Positions 25,414 through 34,185 of a stretch of DNA of 64,000 bases are shown here, one piece after another (the first letter of the stretch is position 1; every line of letters starts with the position of its first letter). This DNA comes from Vulcanimicrobium winogradskyi (GTDB lineage Bacteria; Vulcanimicrobiota; Vulcanimicrobiia; Vulcanimicrobiales; Vulcanimicrobiaceae). The notes beneath the pieces were generated by a model. That model saw only the letters and a program-made list of their open reading frames with translations. It made no database searches and had not been told where the DNA came from. The stretch lies in the NCBI GenBank assembly GCA_003134965.1, contig PLDA01000003.1, positions 806,001 through 870,000 on the forward strand. Reading direction: 5' to 3'. The translations under genes were made by a program, and so were the position numbers.

Positions 25414-26191
25414 CGACGTTCTCCCAAGAGCTGAAGCGGCGTTGAAGCGCCCAGAGTGCGCGATCGATCGTCAATCCGATCGCGGCGATGACTATCAGTG
25501 TAGCACAGATCAGTTCGATGTCGAAGTTCCGCGCGCCCAGGGAGAGGAGGTATCCCAAGCCCTGCGTCGCGCCTAAGAGTTCCGCGGCGACGATCGTCAT
25601 GAATGCCAGACTCGCACCGACGCGGAAGCCCGTCAAGATCCCGGGGAGCGAGGCCGGAATGACGACCGTCGTCAAGAGCTGCAAGCGCGACGCTCCGAGC
25701 GACCGGCCCGCGTCGAGCAGCACGGCGTCGGTCGAGCGAGCGGCCTGAAACGTGGTGAACGTCAGTGTCGGCCAGCTCGCCGCACAGACGAGCGCCACGC
25801 GCGCGGTATTCCCCAGCCCGAGAAGGATGACGGCGAGCGGCAAGAGCGCAATAGGCGGCAGAGGCCTGAACACGTAGAGCAGCGGGATCAGCATCCGACG
25901 CACGACGGAGCTCGCCGCCATCGCGAGCCCCGTCGGAACTCCTACCACGACAGCGACGGCTAGTCCGACGAGCACGATGCTCAACGAACTGCCGATGTGC
26001 CCCGTCAACGTGCCGTAGTCGGGCGAGGGAACGATCAGACCGCGCAACTGGACAAGGATCAACGAAGGCGCCGTGCTGAGATATCCGTGGATGACGTGCA
26101 GGCGGTAGAGCGCCTCCCACACCACGAGCAGCACTGTCGGCAAGAGGATGTACTGCACGTTCGCGAGGGGTTTGGGTATGCGCTCACTCAT
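25400..26191 (-). CDS. ABC transporter permease (SsuC/TauC type)
   Basis: 263-residue inner-membrane permease with about six membrane segments. The coupling motif is visible at DAGRSLGASRLQLLTTVVIPASLP, the EAA-loop consensus of nitrate/sulfonate/taurine importers. The ATG start overlaps the end of the upstream membrane-anchored binding-like protein by 4 bp (ATGA), which ties those genes to this transporter. The partner ATPase and lipoprotein follow directly. Confidence 0.9.
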   Translation of the reverse strand: MSERIPKPLANVQYILLPTVLLVVWEALYRLHVIHGYLSTAPSLILVQLRGLIVPSPDYGTLTGHIGSSLSIVLVGLAVAVVVGVPTGLAMAASSVVRRMLIPLLYVFRPLPPIALLPLAVILLGLGNTARVALVCAASWPTLTFTTFQAARSTDAVLLDAGRSLGASRLQLLTTVVIPASLPGILTGFRVGASLAFMTIVAAELLGATQGLGYLLSLGARNFDIELICATLIVIAAIGLTIDRALWALQRRFSSWENVDADL

Positions 26192-27480
26192 TCCAGGATC
26201 ACGCAGTTGGAATTGAATCGAATTGCATTCGCCCCGCGACCGACCGCCGTATCGTCGGTGCAGAGCGTCTCAATACGATCCATGAAGTCATCGAGCGAAG
26301 GCTTCTGAAAGTCGATGCTCTTCGCAGTCATGTTGGCGGCAAGGGTGTTGCCGTCGATGCCGGTGAATTCCGATAACACGTAGCGAGCGCACATCCTCAT
26401 CGCCTCGCCGCGGTCTCGGTCGACCGCCCGACATGCTTCCGTGATGACGCGAACGAGTCGACGTTCCGTTTCGGCGTAATTCTCGAAGCCATGTGTTTTC
26501 ATCACGGCACACATGTACCAGTCCATCTCGGCACCAGTCGCGATGGTTTTGAAACCGGCCTTCTCGAGGGCCAGGAAATACGGCTCGACCAACACGCATG
26601 CGTCCGCCTCTCCAGTAGCCACTTCCGCGATGAAATTGATCAGTGCGGCGTTCTCACTTGTCGGTGACGAGTTGGAGCAGACGCAATTCAAACCGCTCTT
26701 CTGCAGGAACTCTTCATGAATCGAGTGCGGCCAAAAGGCGATGCACTTGCCCTGCAACTCCGCCAAGGCCGGCGCCTCCGTCGAACCGCCTTTCGGCCGC
26801 GCCAAAAGCTTCACTTGATTACGCAATTTCGCGAACGGTAAGACGACATATGGATGGTTTTCCCGATCGTTCCAATCCTTCCGACTGGCCCAATCCTTGA
26901 CATTGCCGAAGAAGCGACAGATCGCGTAGTCACCCGCAACGGCGATTTGACACTCGCCGGTGCCGAGTTCCTCCAGCGCTCGGCTTCCGGTCATGCTGAA
27001 GTCGAGTTCGAGGTTGATATCGTTGGCGTGCCACAGGTCCCGTTCTCGCGCCAGAATTACCGGCGTTATGGCGACCGACATCGGTGCGAGCATGCGGACC
27101 GCCGGCGGCCTGATGAGCGATCTGATGAGTGCCCGGTTGAGATACACGGTCCAAGCGAACCACAGGCTTGCGAGCGACGACTGTGCCACGCCGGCCATGA
27201 ACGACTGCGGCACGGGAATATCGAGCATTACGGCCCTGATCCCGAAAGAGGGCGCGGCGGACGGATAGATTTCGTGAATTATCCACGAAAAATGACTTGA
27301 GAGGCTCGCCCCAAGCTGGTCAAAAAACGTAAACAGTATACCAACGGCCGTGACGGTAACGTAGAGCACCTTGTTGTTCGCCAACCACCGGACAAGCGTC
27401 GCCAGACGGCGCAACTCAGACTGAAACGAGTTGCCGAGCCGCGCAAGAGTTCGTCGGCCGGCTTCGAAAGGTGAGCGCAT
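26188..27480 (-). CDS. Membrane-anchored solute-binding-like protein, paralogue B
   Basis: 430 residues from the ATG at 27480. About 130 N-terminal residues contain membrane-spanning hydrophobic stretches (one in VLYVTVTAVGILFTFFDQLG, a second near FMAGVAQSSLASLWFAWTVY). An NMT1/SsuA-like periplasmic-binding domain follows: AITPVILARERDLWHANDIN, EELGTGECQIAVAGDYAIC and CVLVEPYFLALEK mirror lobe-1, switch and lobe-2 motifs. The frame is open 318 bp further upstream, but that part corresponds to the duplicated leader found in front of paralogue A and is not conserved as protein, so I start at 27480. The stop overlaps the permease start by 4 bp. It is probably a sensor or accessory binding subunit of the transporter. 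Confidence 0.72.
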   Translation of the reverse strand: MRSPFEAGRRTLARLGNSFQSELRRLATLVRWLANNKVLYVTVTAVGILFTFFDQLGASLSSHFSWIIHEIYPSAAPSFGIRAVMLDIPVPQSFMAGVAQSSLASLWFAWTVYLNRALIRSLIRPPAVRMLAPMSVAITPVILARERDLWHANDINLELDFSMTGSRALEELGTGECQIAVAGDYAICRFFGNVKDWASRKDWNDRENHPYVVLPFAKLRNQVKLLARPKGGSTEAPALAELQGKCIAFWPHSIHEEFLQKSGLNCVCSNSSPTSENAALINFIAEVATGEADACVLVEPYFLALEKAGFKTIATGAEMDWYMCAVMKTHGFENYAETERRLVRVITEACRAVDRDRGEAMRMCARYVLSEFTGIDGNTLAANMTAKSIDFQKPSLDDFMDRIETLCTDDTAVGRGANAIRFNSNCVILE

Positions 27481-27650
27481 CAGAATTCCACGCGCCCGCG
27501 GCGAATCAAAATCGAAGAGTACCCATGAGGCATATCGCACCCCGAATGCCGCTGCAGCGAACCAGATGGTTTTCGCAAGGTCGTCGGCCGCTTCGGATGG
27601 CGGTTGGTTCTCCCCTCTAGGGAGTCGTAGCGCTTCCCCGCTTGGTTCGG
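27481..27650 (-). promoter_or_regulatory. Conserved structured leader, copy B (candidate cis-regulatory RNA)
   Basis: Read on the minus strand, this leader ends at the ATG of paralogue B and aligns along its whole length with the leader of paralogue A. A 35-bp block (27601-27635) is identical in both copies. It encodes a hairpin with stem CUCCCU/GGGGAG and loop AGA. A second hairpin follows with stem GCGAA/UUCGC enclosing CC/GG; its loop differs between copies while the stem is kept. This suggests a functional RNA such as a riboswitch. I could not match it to a known class by eye. Confidence 0.5.
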
Positions 27651-27802
27651 AACCCGGCGACCGCGCGACCGCAAAAAGCACCGGCCATCGGGTCTGGTCG
27701 CGTGGTGTCCATTTCGAGCGCGTAATGTGCGCTAACTCCTTAACGGCCAGCAGAGGGATGAACCTGCGCGTTCGCGGGCGCGGCCCGGCCGCACTCACTC
27801 CG

Positions 27803-29125
27803 TCATAAGAGTACGCGGTCCTTTGCTTGATAGATTACAGTTGCTCCTTGACGCACCAGCCCGTTCACCGACTCGTCCGACTTGAGCCTGTCCATCCGAC
27901 CAATGAACTCATCCTGCGTGAGCTGCCGAAAATCGATCGTTGGCTTCCGGCATTCGGGGTCCTCGAGCTCCTTTTTGCTGGGCATGCTCTGCGCGCCGTA
28001 CTCAGCTGCGAGCGCGTCGCCGTCGATGCCGGTAAACTCGCACAAAATGAAGCGAGCACAAATCTTCATCGCACCGTTGCGATCGTTTTCCACCGCCTTG
28101 CATGCTTCCGCGATTACAGTGCGCAGTGCGCTTTCCGTTTCGGCATATTTTTCGAAGCTGTTCTTTTTCAGCACGGCACACATGTACCAATCCATCGTAC
28201 CGTTGGCCCCGACGTCGATGGTTTCGAAACCGACCTTTTCTTTGGCTAGAAAATACGGTTCGACCAAGACGCACGCTTTAGCTTCGTCGCTCGCCACATC
28301 CGCGATGAAGTTGATCAGCGGCGCATTATCACTCGCTCCACACTTGCAGTCCAGCTCGATCTTCTTCAGGAATTCCGCCTGGACCGAGTTCTCCCAGTAG
28401 GCCACGCGCTGGCCCCGCAGCGCGCTCAAGGCCGGCGGCGCGATCGACCCGGGTTTCTTCCGCGCCAGCAGCTTCACTTGATCGCGTACTCTGGCGAACG
28501 GCAGCACGAGATACAGATGCTCCCATTCGTGGCCGTGGAGCTTTTGGGCGCCGAGGAAGTGACAGAATGCATAGTCGCCCGCAATGGCGATGTGACACTT
28601 GCCGCGACTTAGCTCTTCGAGCGCGCGGTATCCGGTCATGCTGAAATCAAGGTCGAGGTTGATATCGTGATCCTCCCACAGCTTTCGGTCACGCGCCAAC
28701 AGCACTGGTGTCATCGCGACCGACATCGGTGCGATCATACGTAGAGCCGGCGGTTTGAGAAGCGATCTGATGAGCGCACGGTTGAGATACGCGGTCCATG
28801 CGAACCACAGGCTCGCGAGTGTCGACTGCGCCACTCCGAACATAAACGTGTGCGGAAGGGGAATGTCGAAAAACATGGCCTTCAGCCAGAAATAGGACAC
28901 GTAGACCGGCCCGATATCCTGACCGATCCACGGGAAACGGCTTGCGAGGCTGGGCCCGAGATGGCCAAACAAAGTGAGCACAACGCCGACGATCGTTACA
29001 ATGGCATAGAGCCGTTTGTTCTTCGCTACATAACCAACCGCGTCCAACAGCCGCTTTCCACAAAACCGGACCGCATCGCCGAGGCGCGCGGAAATCCACC
29101 TCCCGAGTGTGACCAGTGAACTCAT
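27803..29125 (-). CDS. Membrane-anchored solute-binding-like protein, paralogue A
   Basis: 440 residues from the ATG at 29125; a GTG at 29146 would add seven. Membrane segments lie at about 38-55 (YAIVTIVGVVLTLFGHL) and 95-112. The binding-like domain starts near 130 with APMSVAMTPVLLARDRKLW, then EELSRGKCHIAIAGDYAFC and CVLVEPYFLAKEK. It is about half identical by eye to paralogue B, with identical order of blocks, so the two arose by tandem duplication including their leaders. It is the first gene of the operon. Extra cysteines (CKCG near residue 270) are specific to this copy. The ligand is unknown, probably the same as or related to that of the downstream importer. Confidence 0.74.
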   Translation of the reverse strand: MSSLVTLGRWISARLGDAVRFCGKRLLDAVGYVAKNKRLYAIVTIVGVVLTLFGHLGPSLASRFPWIGQDIGPVYVSYFWLKAMFFDIPLPHTFMFGVAQSTLASLWFAWTAYLNRALIRSLLKPPALRMIAPMSVAMTPVLLARDRKLWEDHDINLDLDFSMTGYRALEELSRGKCHIAIAGDYAFCHFLGAQKLHGHEWEHLYLVLPFARVRDQVKLLARKKPGSIAPPALSALRGQRVAYWENSVQAEFLKKIELDCKCGASDNAPLINFIADVASDEAKACVLVEPYFLAKEKVGFETIDVGANGTMDWYMCAVLKKNSFEKYAETESALRTVIAEACKAVENDRNGAMKICARFILCEFTGIDGDALAAEYGAQSMPSKKELEDPECRKPTIDFRQLTQDEFIGRMDRLKSDESVNGLVRQGATVIYQAKDRVLL

Positions 29126-29300
29126 TTCAGGAAACCGCGCGAACACAACGCGTCAAAATCGCGCCGTACAGACGATGCATCTCGCACCCCCAAATGCCGT
29201 TGCAGCGAACCCTGTGGCTTCGCAATGTGGTCGGCGCCTTCGGAGCACGGTTGGTTCTCCCCTCTAGGGAGTCGTAGCGCTTTCCAGCTTGTTCGGTAAT
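29126..29300 (-). promoter_or_regulatory. Conserved structured leader, copy A (candidate cis-regulatory RNA)
   Basis: Minus-strand leader of paralogue A. It holds the same 35-bp block (29248-29282) as copy B, with the CUCCCU-AGA-GGGGAG hairpin. Downstream is the GCGAA-g-CC-aca-GG-g-UUCGC hairpin. Flanking sequence is roughly 70-80% alike between copies, so the 35 identical bases stand out. This leader also precedes the divergent gene at 29444, so an operon promoter must lie between about 29300 and 29440; I see no clear -35/-10 pair. Confidence 0.5.
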
Positions 29301-29443
29301 AACGCCGTTGGCAGGGCGGCTCGAAGCCACTTCTGCCGACCCGACTGCTAGTGCAGGTGAGCATTGCGAGCGCCGGGAAGGCAGCGAATCCCTGTAAGGT
29401 AAGGGCGGCGACAGTCGCGCACAGCGCGGAAGGGGTGCATGGA

Positions 29444-30100
29444 ATGGTCGGCACGGAAACCATTGCTACGATCGGCTTCGCACACTCACAGGACGAATTC
29501 AAGGAACTCGTTCAAAGGCTGGAGTCCGGCGCCCGGACGCTCGACCGCCTCGCGCAACGGATGTTCATCGTCTTCAAGGATGACGACACGATTGAAACCA
29601 TTGGCCGCGGGCGGTACGCTGACCAAAGCACCGAGCTCAAGGCATACGTCGATGAGCAACGCGAGCGAAGAGCAGCATTTTCTGCTGCAATGAATGACGG
29701 CTCCTTAGTATGCCGCGAGGTCTACTCGGCCTCCGAGCTGCGAGCGTACGCGGAGAAGCCACTCCACGGAGACGTGCAGATTTCGAAGGACCAAGCACGG
29801 AGGATGTTCGCGAAGTGGAGAGACGCACTCCGCGATTACCCCAACAATTATCAAGCCCGCATCAGCGAGGATTTGCTGCCGCTAAAGTACGCCATCAGCG
29901 ACGGGCGCACGGTCATGATGCATCAGGGCGTCGAGCTCCGGACCAAGGGTCGCCTTAAGGGCTTCCTGCTCGCCTGCGGCGGCGTCGCAGACCCCTTCGT
30001 AGCCGACTTCAAGATCGCGTGGAGCGACGCCGAAAAGCACCACGGTGACAACGCAGCGGTCATCCGGTGGATCGACGAGAATCTGCTCGGGGATACGTAA
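29444..30100 (+). CDS. Hypothetical cytoplasmic protein
   Basis: 218 residues from the ATG at 29444, which is preceded by GGAAGGGG at 8-base spacing; longer readings upstream lack a ribosome site. Soluble, mixed alpha/beta, no signal. Recognisable phrases are MFIVFKDDDTIETIGRGR, a charged central helix, and a C-terminal FVADFKIAWSDAEKHHGDNA with several histidines and aspartates. No family recognised. Codon and base use are less G+C-rich than neighbouring genes, which may hint at transfer. It is divergent from the binding-protein operon. Confidence 0.55.
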   Translation: MVGTETIATIGFAHSQDEFKELVQRLESGARTLDRLAQRMFIVFKDDDTIETIGRGRYADQSTELKAYVDEQRERRAAFSAAMNDGSLVCREVYSASELRAYAEKPLHGDVQISKDQARRMFAKWRDALRDYPNNYQARISEDLLPLKYAISDGRTVMMHQGVELRTKGRLKGFLLACGGVADPFVADFKIAWSDAEKHHGDNAAVIRWIDENLLGDT

Positions 30101-30116
30101 GGGGCGGGCCCGGCGG

Positions 30117-31727
30117 TCAGTTGACGCGCTTGTCGCGGCCTTTCCACTCGCGCTCGCGCAGGACGTACTTCTGGATCTTGCCGGTCGAGGTCTTCGGGAG
30201 CTCGCTGAACTCGACGGTCTTGGGGACCTTGAACGCAGCGATGCGCTCGCGCGCGAACGCGCGCAGCTCGTCGGCATCGAGCGTGCGGCCGGGCTTCAGC
30301 GTCACGAACGCTTTCGCGACCTCGCCCCACTTCTCGTCGGGGACGGCGACGACGGCGCACTCGAGCACGGCGTCGTGCTCGAGGAGCACCTTCTCGACCT
30401 GCTGCGTCGAGATGTTCTCGCCGCCGCTGATGATCACGTCCTTGGCGCGGTCGACGATCTCGATGTATCCGTCGGAATGCCGTACGGCGATGTCACCCGA
30501 GTGGAACCAGCCGCCCTCGAACGCCTTCGCCGTCGCGGCCGGATCGGCGTAGTAGCCTTTCATCACGTTGTTACCGCGCAGGACGATCTCGCCCTGCGTT
30601 TTGGCGTCCCACGGCACGTCTTCGAAGTCTCCGCTCACGACGCGCACGTCGCGCACGCCGAGCGTCACCATCGGAACGCCTTGGCGGCTGCGCAGCCGCG
30701 CCCGCTCGGCGCCCGGGAAGCCGTCCCATTGCGGGCTGTGCCAGGCGCATTCGGTGATCGGCCCGTACACCTCGGTGAGTCCGTACACGTGGTGCAGGTC
30801 CGCGCCGAGCGCCTCCATCTGCGCGATTGTGGCGGGAGCGGGCGGCGCGCCGGCGGTCGTGACGACGACGGGATGCGGGAACGGCACCGTATCGGGATGG
30901 TTCACGAGACCGATCAGCACCGTCGGCGCCGCGCAGAAGTGCGTCACGCCTTCCACCTGCACGCCATGGTTGATCCCGACCGCATCGACCTTGCGCAGGC
31001 AGACGTGCGTTGCACCGGCGGCGGTGACGGCCCACGGAAAGCACCAACCGTTGCAGTGGAACATCGGCAGCGTCCACAGATAGACGCTCTCCGGGCGCAA
31101 GTTCGCGTGGAAGATCTCGGCCAGCGCGTTGAGGTACGCGCCGCGGAACGTGTACATCACGCCCTTCGGCTTCCCGGTCGTGCCGCTGGTATAGTTGATC
31201 GAGATCGTGTCGTCCTCGGCGACGACGCGCGGGACGAGCGCGGCGGGATCCGCCTGGGCGAGTAGGCGCTCGTAGTCGAACGCGCCGTCCCGCGGCGGCT
31301 CGCCGGCCGGCGCGACGCGAACGCGCGGGATCGCGGCACCGAGCCGCGCGGCGAGACCGTCCAGCTCGTGGTCGTACAGCAGCAGCGAGGCGCCGCAATG
31401 CCCCAGGATGTAGTCGATCTCCTCCGGCGCGAGCCGCGTGTTGAGCGCGACGAGGACGCCGTTGGCACGCGGCGCGGCGTAGGTCGCTTCGAGCACCATC
31501 GAAGTGTTCGGCGAGATCACCGCGACGCGCTCGCCGTCCCGAATCCCCATCGCCTGCAGGCCGGCGGCCAGCCGGTTGACGCGTTCGAGAAACTGCGGGT
31601 ACGTGCGGCGCACGTCGCCGTCGATCAGGGCGACCTTCTCGGGGTAGACGAACGCGGCGCGCTCCAGAAAGTCGAACGGGTCGAGCGCGCGCAGGTGGAC
31701 GGCGGCAGCGGTCGATTCGGCGATCAT
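30117..31727 (-). CDS. Acyl-CoA synthetase (AMP-dependent ligase)
   Basis: Activates a carboxylic acid, probably medium or long chain, to its CoA ester through an acyl-adenylate. 536 residues. The P-loop YTSGTTGKPKG lies at 179-189, the adenylate motif is seen in VYGLTEVYGP, the gate region in GGWFHSGDIAVRHSDGYI, and the catalytic lysine in TSTGKIQKYVLRERE near the C-terminus. It ends RDKRVN. The best-matching subgroup is the FadD-like/AlkK-like acyl-CoA synthetases. It is divergent from the peroxiredoxin, with 69 bp between starts, and could feed the PHB and propionate routes in this region. Confidence 0.9.
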   Translation of the reverse strand: MIAESTAAAVHLRALDPFDFLERAAFVYPEKVALIDGDVRRTYPQFLERVNRLAAGLQAMGIRDGERVAVISPNTSMVLEATYAAPRANGVLVALNTRLAPEEIDYILGHCGASLLLYDHELDGLAARLGAAIPRVRVAPAGEPPRDGAFDYERLLAQADPAALVPRVVAEDDTISINYTSGTTGKPKGVMYTFRGAYLNALAEIFHANLRPESVYLWTLPMFHCNGWCFPWAVTAAGATHVCLRKVDAVGINHGVQVEGVTHFCAAPTVLIGLVNHPDTVPFPHPVVVTTAGAPPAPATIAQMEALGADLHHVYGLTEVYGPITECAWHSPQWDGFPGAERARLRSRQGVPMVTLGVRDVRVVSGDFEDVPWDAKTQGEIVLRGNNVMKGYYADPAATAKAFEGGWFHSGDIAVRHSDGYIEIVDRAKDVIISGGENISTQQVEKVLLEHDAVLECAVVAVPDEKWGEVAKAFVTLKPGRTLDADELRAFARERIAAFKVPKTVEFSELPKTSTGKIQKYVLREREWKGRDKRVN

Positions 31728-31796
31728 GGGCCGGACTTCGCCGACCGCGGGAGCGGGCCCCAGGCGTCGGGGCGGCACGGGGATAAAGCTTCGCGC

Positions 31797-32300
31797 ATGG
31801 CAATCGAAAAGGGCCGCACGTCCAAGGCCTCCGAGACGCCGACGCTCAAGGTCGGCGATCCCGCTCCTGATTTCACCCTCAGCTCGCACACGGGCGAGGA
31901 GTTCACGCTCTCCCAGAAGCGCGGCACCAACGTGGTGATCGCGTTCTATCCGTTCGCCTTCACCGGCGTTTGAAGCAGCCAGATGCCGACGTACGAACGC
32001 GAGCTCGATCGCTTTCGTACGCATGACGCCCAGGTCGTGGGCGTTTCCATCGATTCCCGTTTCTCCAATGCCGCCTGGGCCCAGCAGATCGGCGGCATCA
32101 CCTATCCGCTTCTGAGCGACTTCTATCCGCACGGTGCGGTCGCCGAACGCTACGGCGTCCTGCGTCCGATCGGTTGCGCCGAGCGCGCGATCTTCATCAT
32201 CGACAAAGCCGGGATCGTGCGCTACATCGACGTCCACGAGGGCAAGGAGCAGCCCGACGAGGCCGTCATCTTCGAGGAGCTCGCGAAGCTGAACGAATAA
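31797..32300 (+). CDS. Selenocysteine-containing peroxiredoxin (AhpE/1-Cys-like), UGA decoded at residue 59
   Basis: Thiol/selenol peroxidase of the AhpC/TSA fold, 167 residues. The N-terminal half (VGDPAPDFTLSSHTGEEFTL) ends at PFAFTGV, then TGA at 31971-31973. The same frame resumes immediately with SSQMPTYERELDRFRTHD and continues to a normal C-terminus (IFIIDKAGIVRYID). The codon replaced is exactly the peroxidatic cysteine of the PxxxTxxC motif, giving PxxxTxxU. A hairpin with bacterial SECIS geometry follows. A second cysteine is present in PIGCAERA. Taken as stop, the gene would split into two fragments. SelA/B/C/D are not in this window, so decoding capacity is unproven. Confidence 0.88.
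31990..32021 (+). promoter_or_regulatory. Putative bacterial SECIS hairpin
   Basis: Inside the peroxiredoxin coding sequence. The outer stem CGUACGAA (31990-31997) pairs perfectly with UUCGUACG (32014-32021). After one C/U mismatch the inner stem GCGA/UCGC closes a 6-base loop GCUCGA (32003-32008). The loop begins with G and lies about 30 bases after the UGA, within the distance and loop-size range described for bacterial SECIS elements. SelB would bind here to insert selenocysteine. Confidence 0.75.
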
Positions 32301-32400
32301 CCTGCGGTCGCCCCGGGGCGCAGGCCGAGCGCACCGTTCGTCGTAGTACGGACGTCCGCGCAATTGCGTACCACGGGAACGTGAACGGGACACGAGGGCG

Positions 32401-34185
32401 ATGGATCATACGGCCTCTTCGCACCACGACGGTGGCTGGACGCGGACATCAGCGTCGCTCGGCGCTTGGCTGCGGGAGGCGGCCGATCTCGCTACTCTCG
32501 TAGGCAGCGCCGAGGTCGTAGGGCGTCTTCGCGAGATCGAGGCCCTGCGGCGAGCTGCGGGTTTTCGGCTCGCGGTCGTCGGTCAGCTCAGCACCGGCAA
32601 GTCGGCGTTGCTCAATCGTTTGCTGGACCTGGACGATCTGCTGCCGGTCGGCGATGTCGCAACGACGGCGGTCGTGACGTCGATCGCCGGGGGCGAGCCC
32701 ACCACGATGGAAATACGCCGCCGCGACGGTTCGCGCGAGTCGGTGCCGTGCGTTCCCGAGAGCTGGGCCGATCTGCTCGCCCCGGAGTCAGGAGGACCGG
32801 CGGACGGGCCGGAAGCACACGTGCGCCTCGTCGTCGACCGGCCGCTGTTGCGCGAAAACGGGATCGAGCTTCTCGACACACCCGGGTTCGGCGGGCTCGA
32901 CGAACGCCACGCCGCTCTGGCGACCGAAGCGCTGCTGCGTTGCGACGCCGCGTTGCTCACCGTCACCGCGTCCCGCGCGTTCACTCGGACCGAGCACGAG
33001 CTCCTCGTGGAGCAGATCATCGGCGGGAGCGCCGCGCGTGCAGCCGTCGCGGTGACCCATCTCGACGTGCCGCCGGCAGGCGAACGCGGGGCCGTTCTGG
33101 AGTCGGTTCGCCGCAAGGTGGCGGCGATCTCGCCCGACATTTCGGTCCTGCCAACGATGAGCCTCACCGGCGGTGACGGATCGGCGGAGATCGAAGCGAT
33201 CCGCGCGGAGATTCGCCGTATCTCCCGGGCCGGCGATCGCCCCGCCCAACGGGCCCGGCAAGTCGCCGAACAGCTGGTCGCCGCCCTGGATGCGCTCCAC
33301 GCCCATGCCGAACAGGGTGAGCGCGAGGTGCGCCTCGACGACGACGAGCGCACGGCGCGTCAGGCCGCCCTCGTGGTGGCTTTCAAGCGCGTGCGCCTGC
33401 GGCTGGAGTCCCTCACGGTCGAGTTTCAAGAACGCGAACGCCGCGCGGAAGGGTCGCTGCGGGCCGAACTGCGCGACGCTCACCGGCAACTCGCCGCAGC
33501 GCTCGACGACGAGATCGCGCACGAGGACGATCCCCGGCGCTGGTGGCACCGCCAGCCGCTCCGGCTCCGCCGTGAGATCCTCGCGATCTGCGGCAGGCTG
33601 GACCAGCGCGCGGCGCGGATCCTCGCGGACGACACCGAACAGCTCGACGCGCAGCTCCGTAGCGATCTCGCGAACGAGCTTGCGGGCGTCTCTCACGACC
33701 CCGCCGAACTGCGCGCACTCGATGACGTCGCGACGCCGGGGGAGAAGCTCCAGCTCACCGACATCCACCGATTGCGCTTCGCCTGGCGCGCCGGAGCCGC
33801 CGCTGTCCTCGTGGTGATGACCGTGTTGGGCGCGGGACCGATTGCGGTCGCTGCAGGGCTGGGAGCAGCCGCCGCCGAGGAATGGCTGTTGATTCGTAGC
33901 GTCGACGAGCAGCGTCCCGCGCTGCGGGCAGCTGTGCGTACCTGTCTCGAGCGGGCTCTTAGCGCCTACGAACCCGCAGCCTTCAAACGGTTACGCGAAA
34001 GCTACACGAACGTCGTGAACGCCTGCGGCGCATCGTTGGACCAACTCGAGCGTGATCGCGTAGCGCTCGCCTGTGCGCCCTCACCGTCGCTGCGCGTCGA
34101 CGACTGGGCGGCCGCCAGAGAGCGCACGGGCGCGCTGCGCGGCACGATCCTCACCGCGCTCGTCGCGGACGCAGCGAAGCGATGA
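32401..34185 (+). CDS. Dynamin-like GTPase 1
   Basis: 594-residue large GTPase. G1 is GQLSTGKS at 61-68, a threonine pair for switch 1 appears in DVATTAVVT, G3 is DTPG starting at Asp159, and G4 resembles THLD at 219-222 (Asn and Lys of NKxD replaced). Long helical stretches follow (residues 300-450), then hydrophobic segments at about 463-495, matching the stalk-plus-membrane-paddle plan of bacterial dynamin-like proteins. ATG at 32401. It overlaps the second GTPase by 4 bp. The family remodels or fuses membranes, and some members protect against phage; the specific role here is unknown. Confidence 0.82.
   Translation: MDHTASSHHDGGWTRTSASLGAWLREAADLATLVGSAEVVGRLREIEALRRAAGFRLAVVGQLSTGKSALLNRLLDLDDLLPVGDVATTAVVTSIAGGEPTTMEIRRRDGSRESVPCVPESWADLLAPESGGPADGPEAHVRLVVDRPLLRENGIELLDTPGFGGLDERHAALATEALLRCDAALLTVTASRAFTRTEHELLVEQIIGGSAARAAVAVTHLDVPPAGERGAVLESVRRKVAAISPDISVLPTMSLTGGDGSAEIEAIRAEIRRISRAGDRPAQRARQVAEQLVAALDALHAHAEQGEREVRLDDDERTARQAALVVAFKRVRLRLESLTVEFQERERRAEGSLRAELRDAHRQLAAALDDEIAHEDDPRRWWHRQPLRLRREILAICGRLDQRAARILADDTEQLDAQLRSDLANELAGVSHDPAELRALDDVATPGEKLQLTDIHRLRFAWRAGAAAVLVVMTVLGAGPIAVAAGLGAAAAEEWLLIRSVDEQRPALRAAVRTCLERALSAYEPAAFKRLRESYTNVVNACGASLDQLERDRVALACAPSPSLRVDDWAAARERTGALRGTILTALVADAAKR

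Noticed and set aside
27600..27640. Leader block as a thiamine or cobalamin riboswitch
   Set aside because: The CUGAGA and GGAUAAUGCCAGC-type thiamine motifs and the cobalamin-box sequence are absent. It was kept only as an unclassified structured leader.
27481..27798. N-terminal extension of paralogue B (106 residues)
   Set aside because: The corresponding DNA in front of paralogue A is homologous but not open in the same frame, and the conserved parts are RNA hairpins. The extension is leader, not protein.
31971..31973. TGA in the peroxiredoxin read as an ordinary stop or a disabling mutation
   Set aside because: The frame continues without a gap or shift, the codon is precisely the catalytic position, the downstream half is fully conserved and a SECIS-like hairpin follows. 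A random nonsense mutation would be unlikely to fall there.
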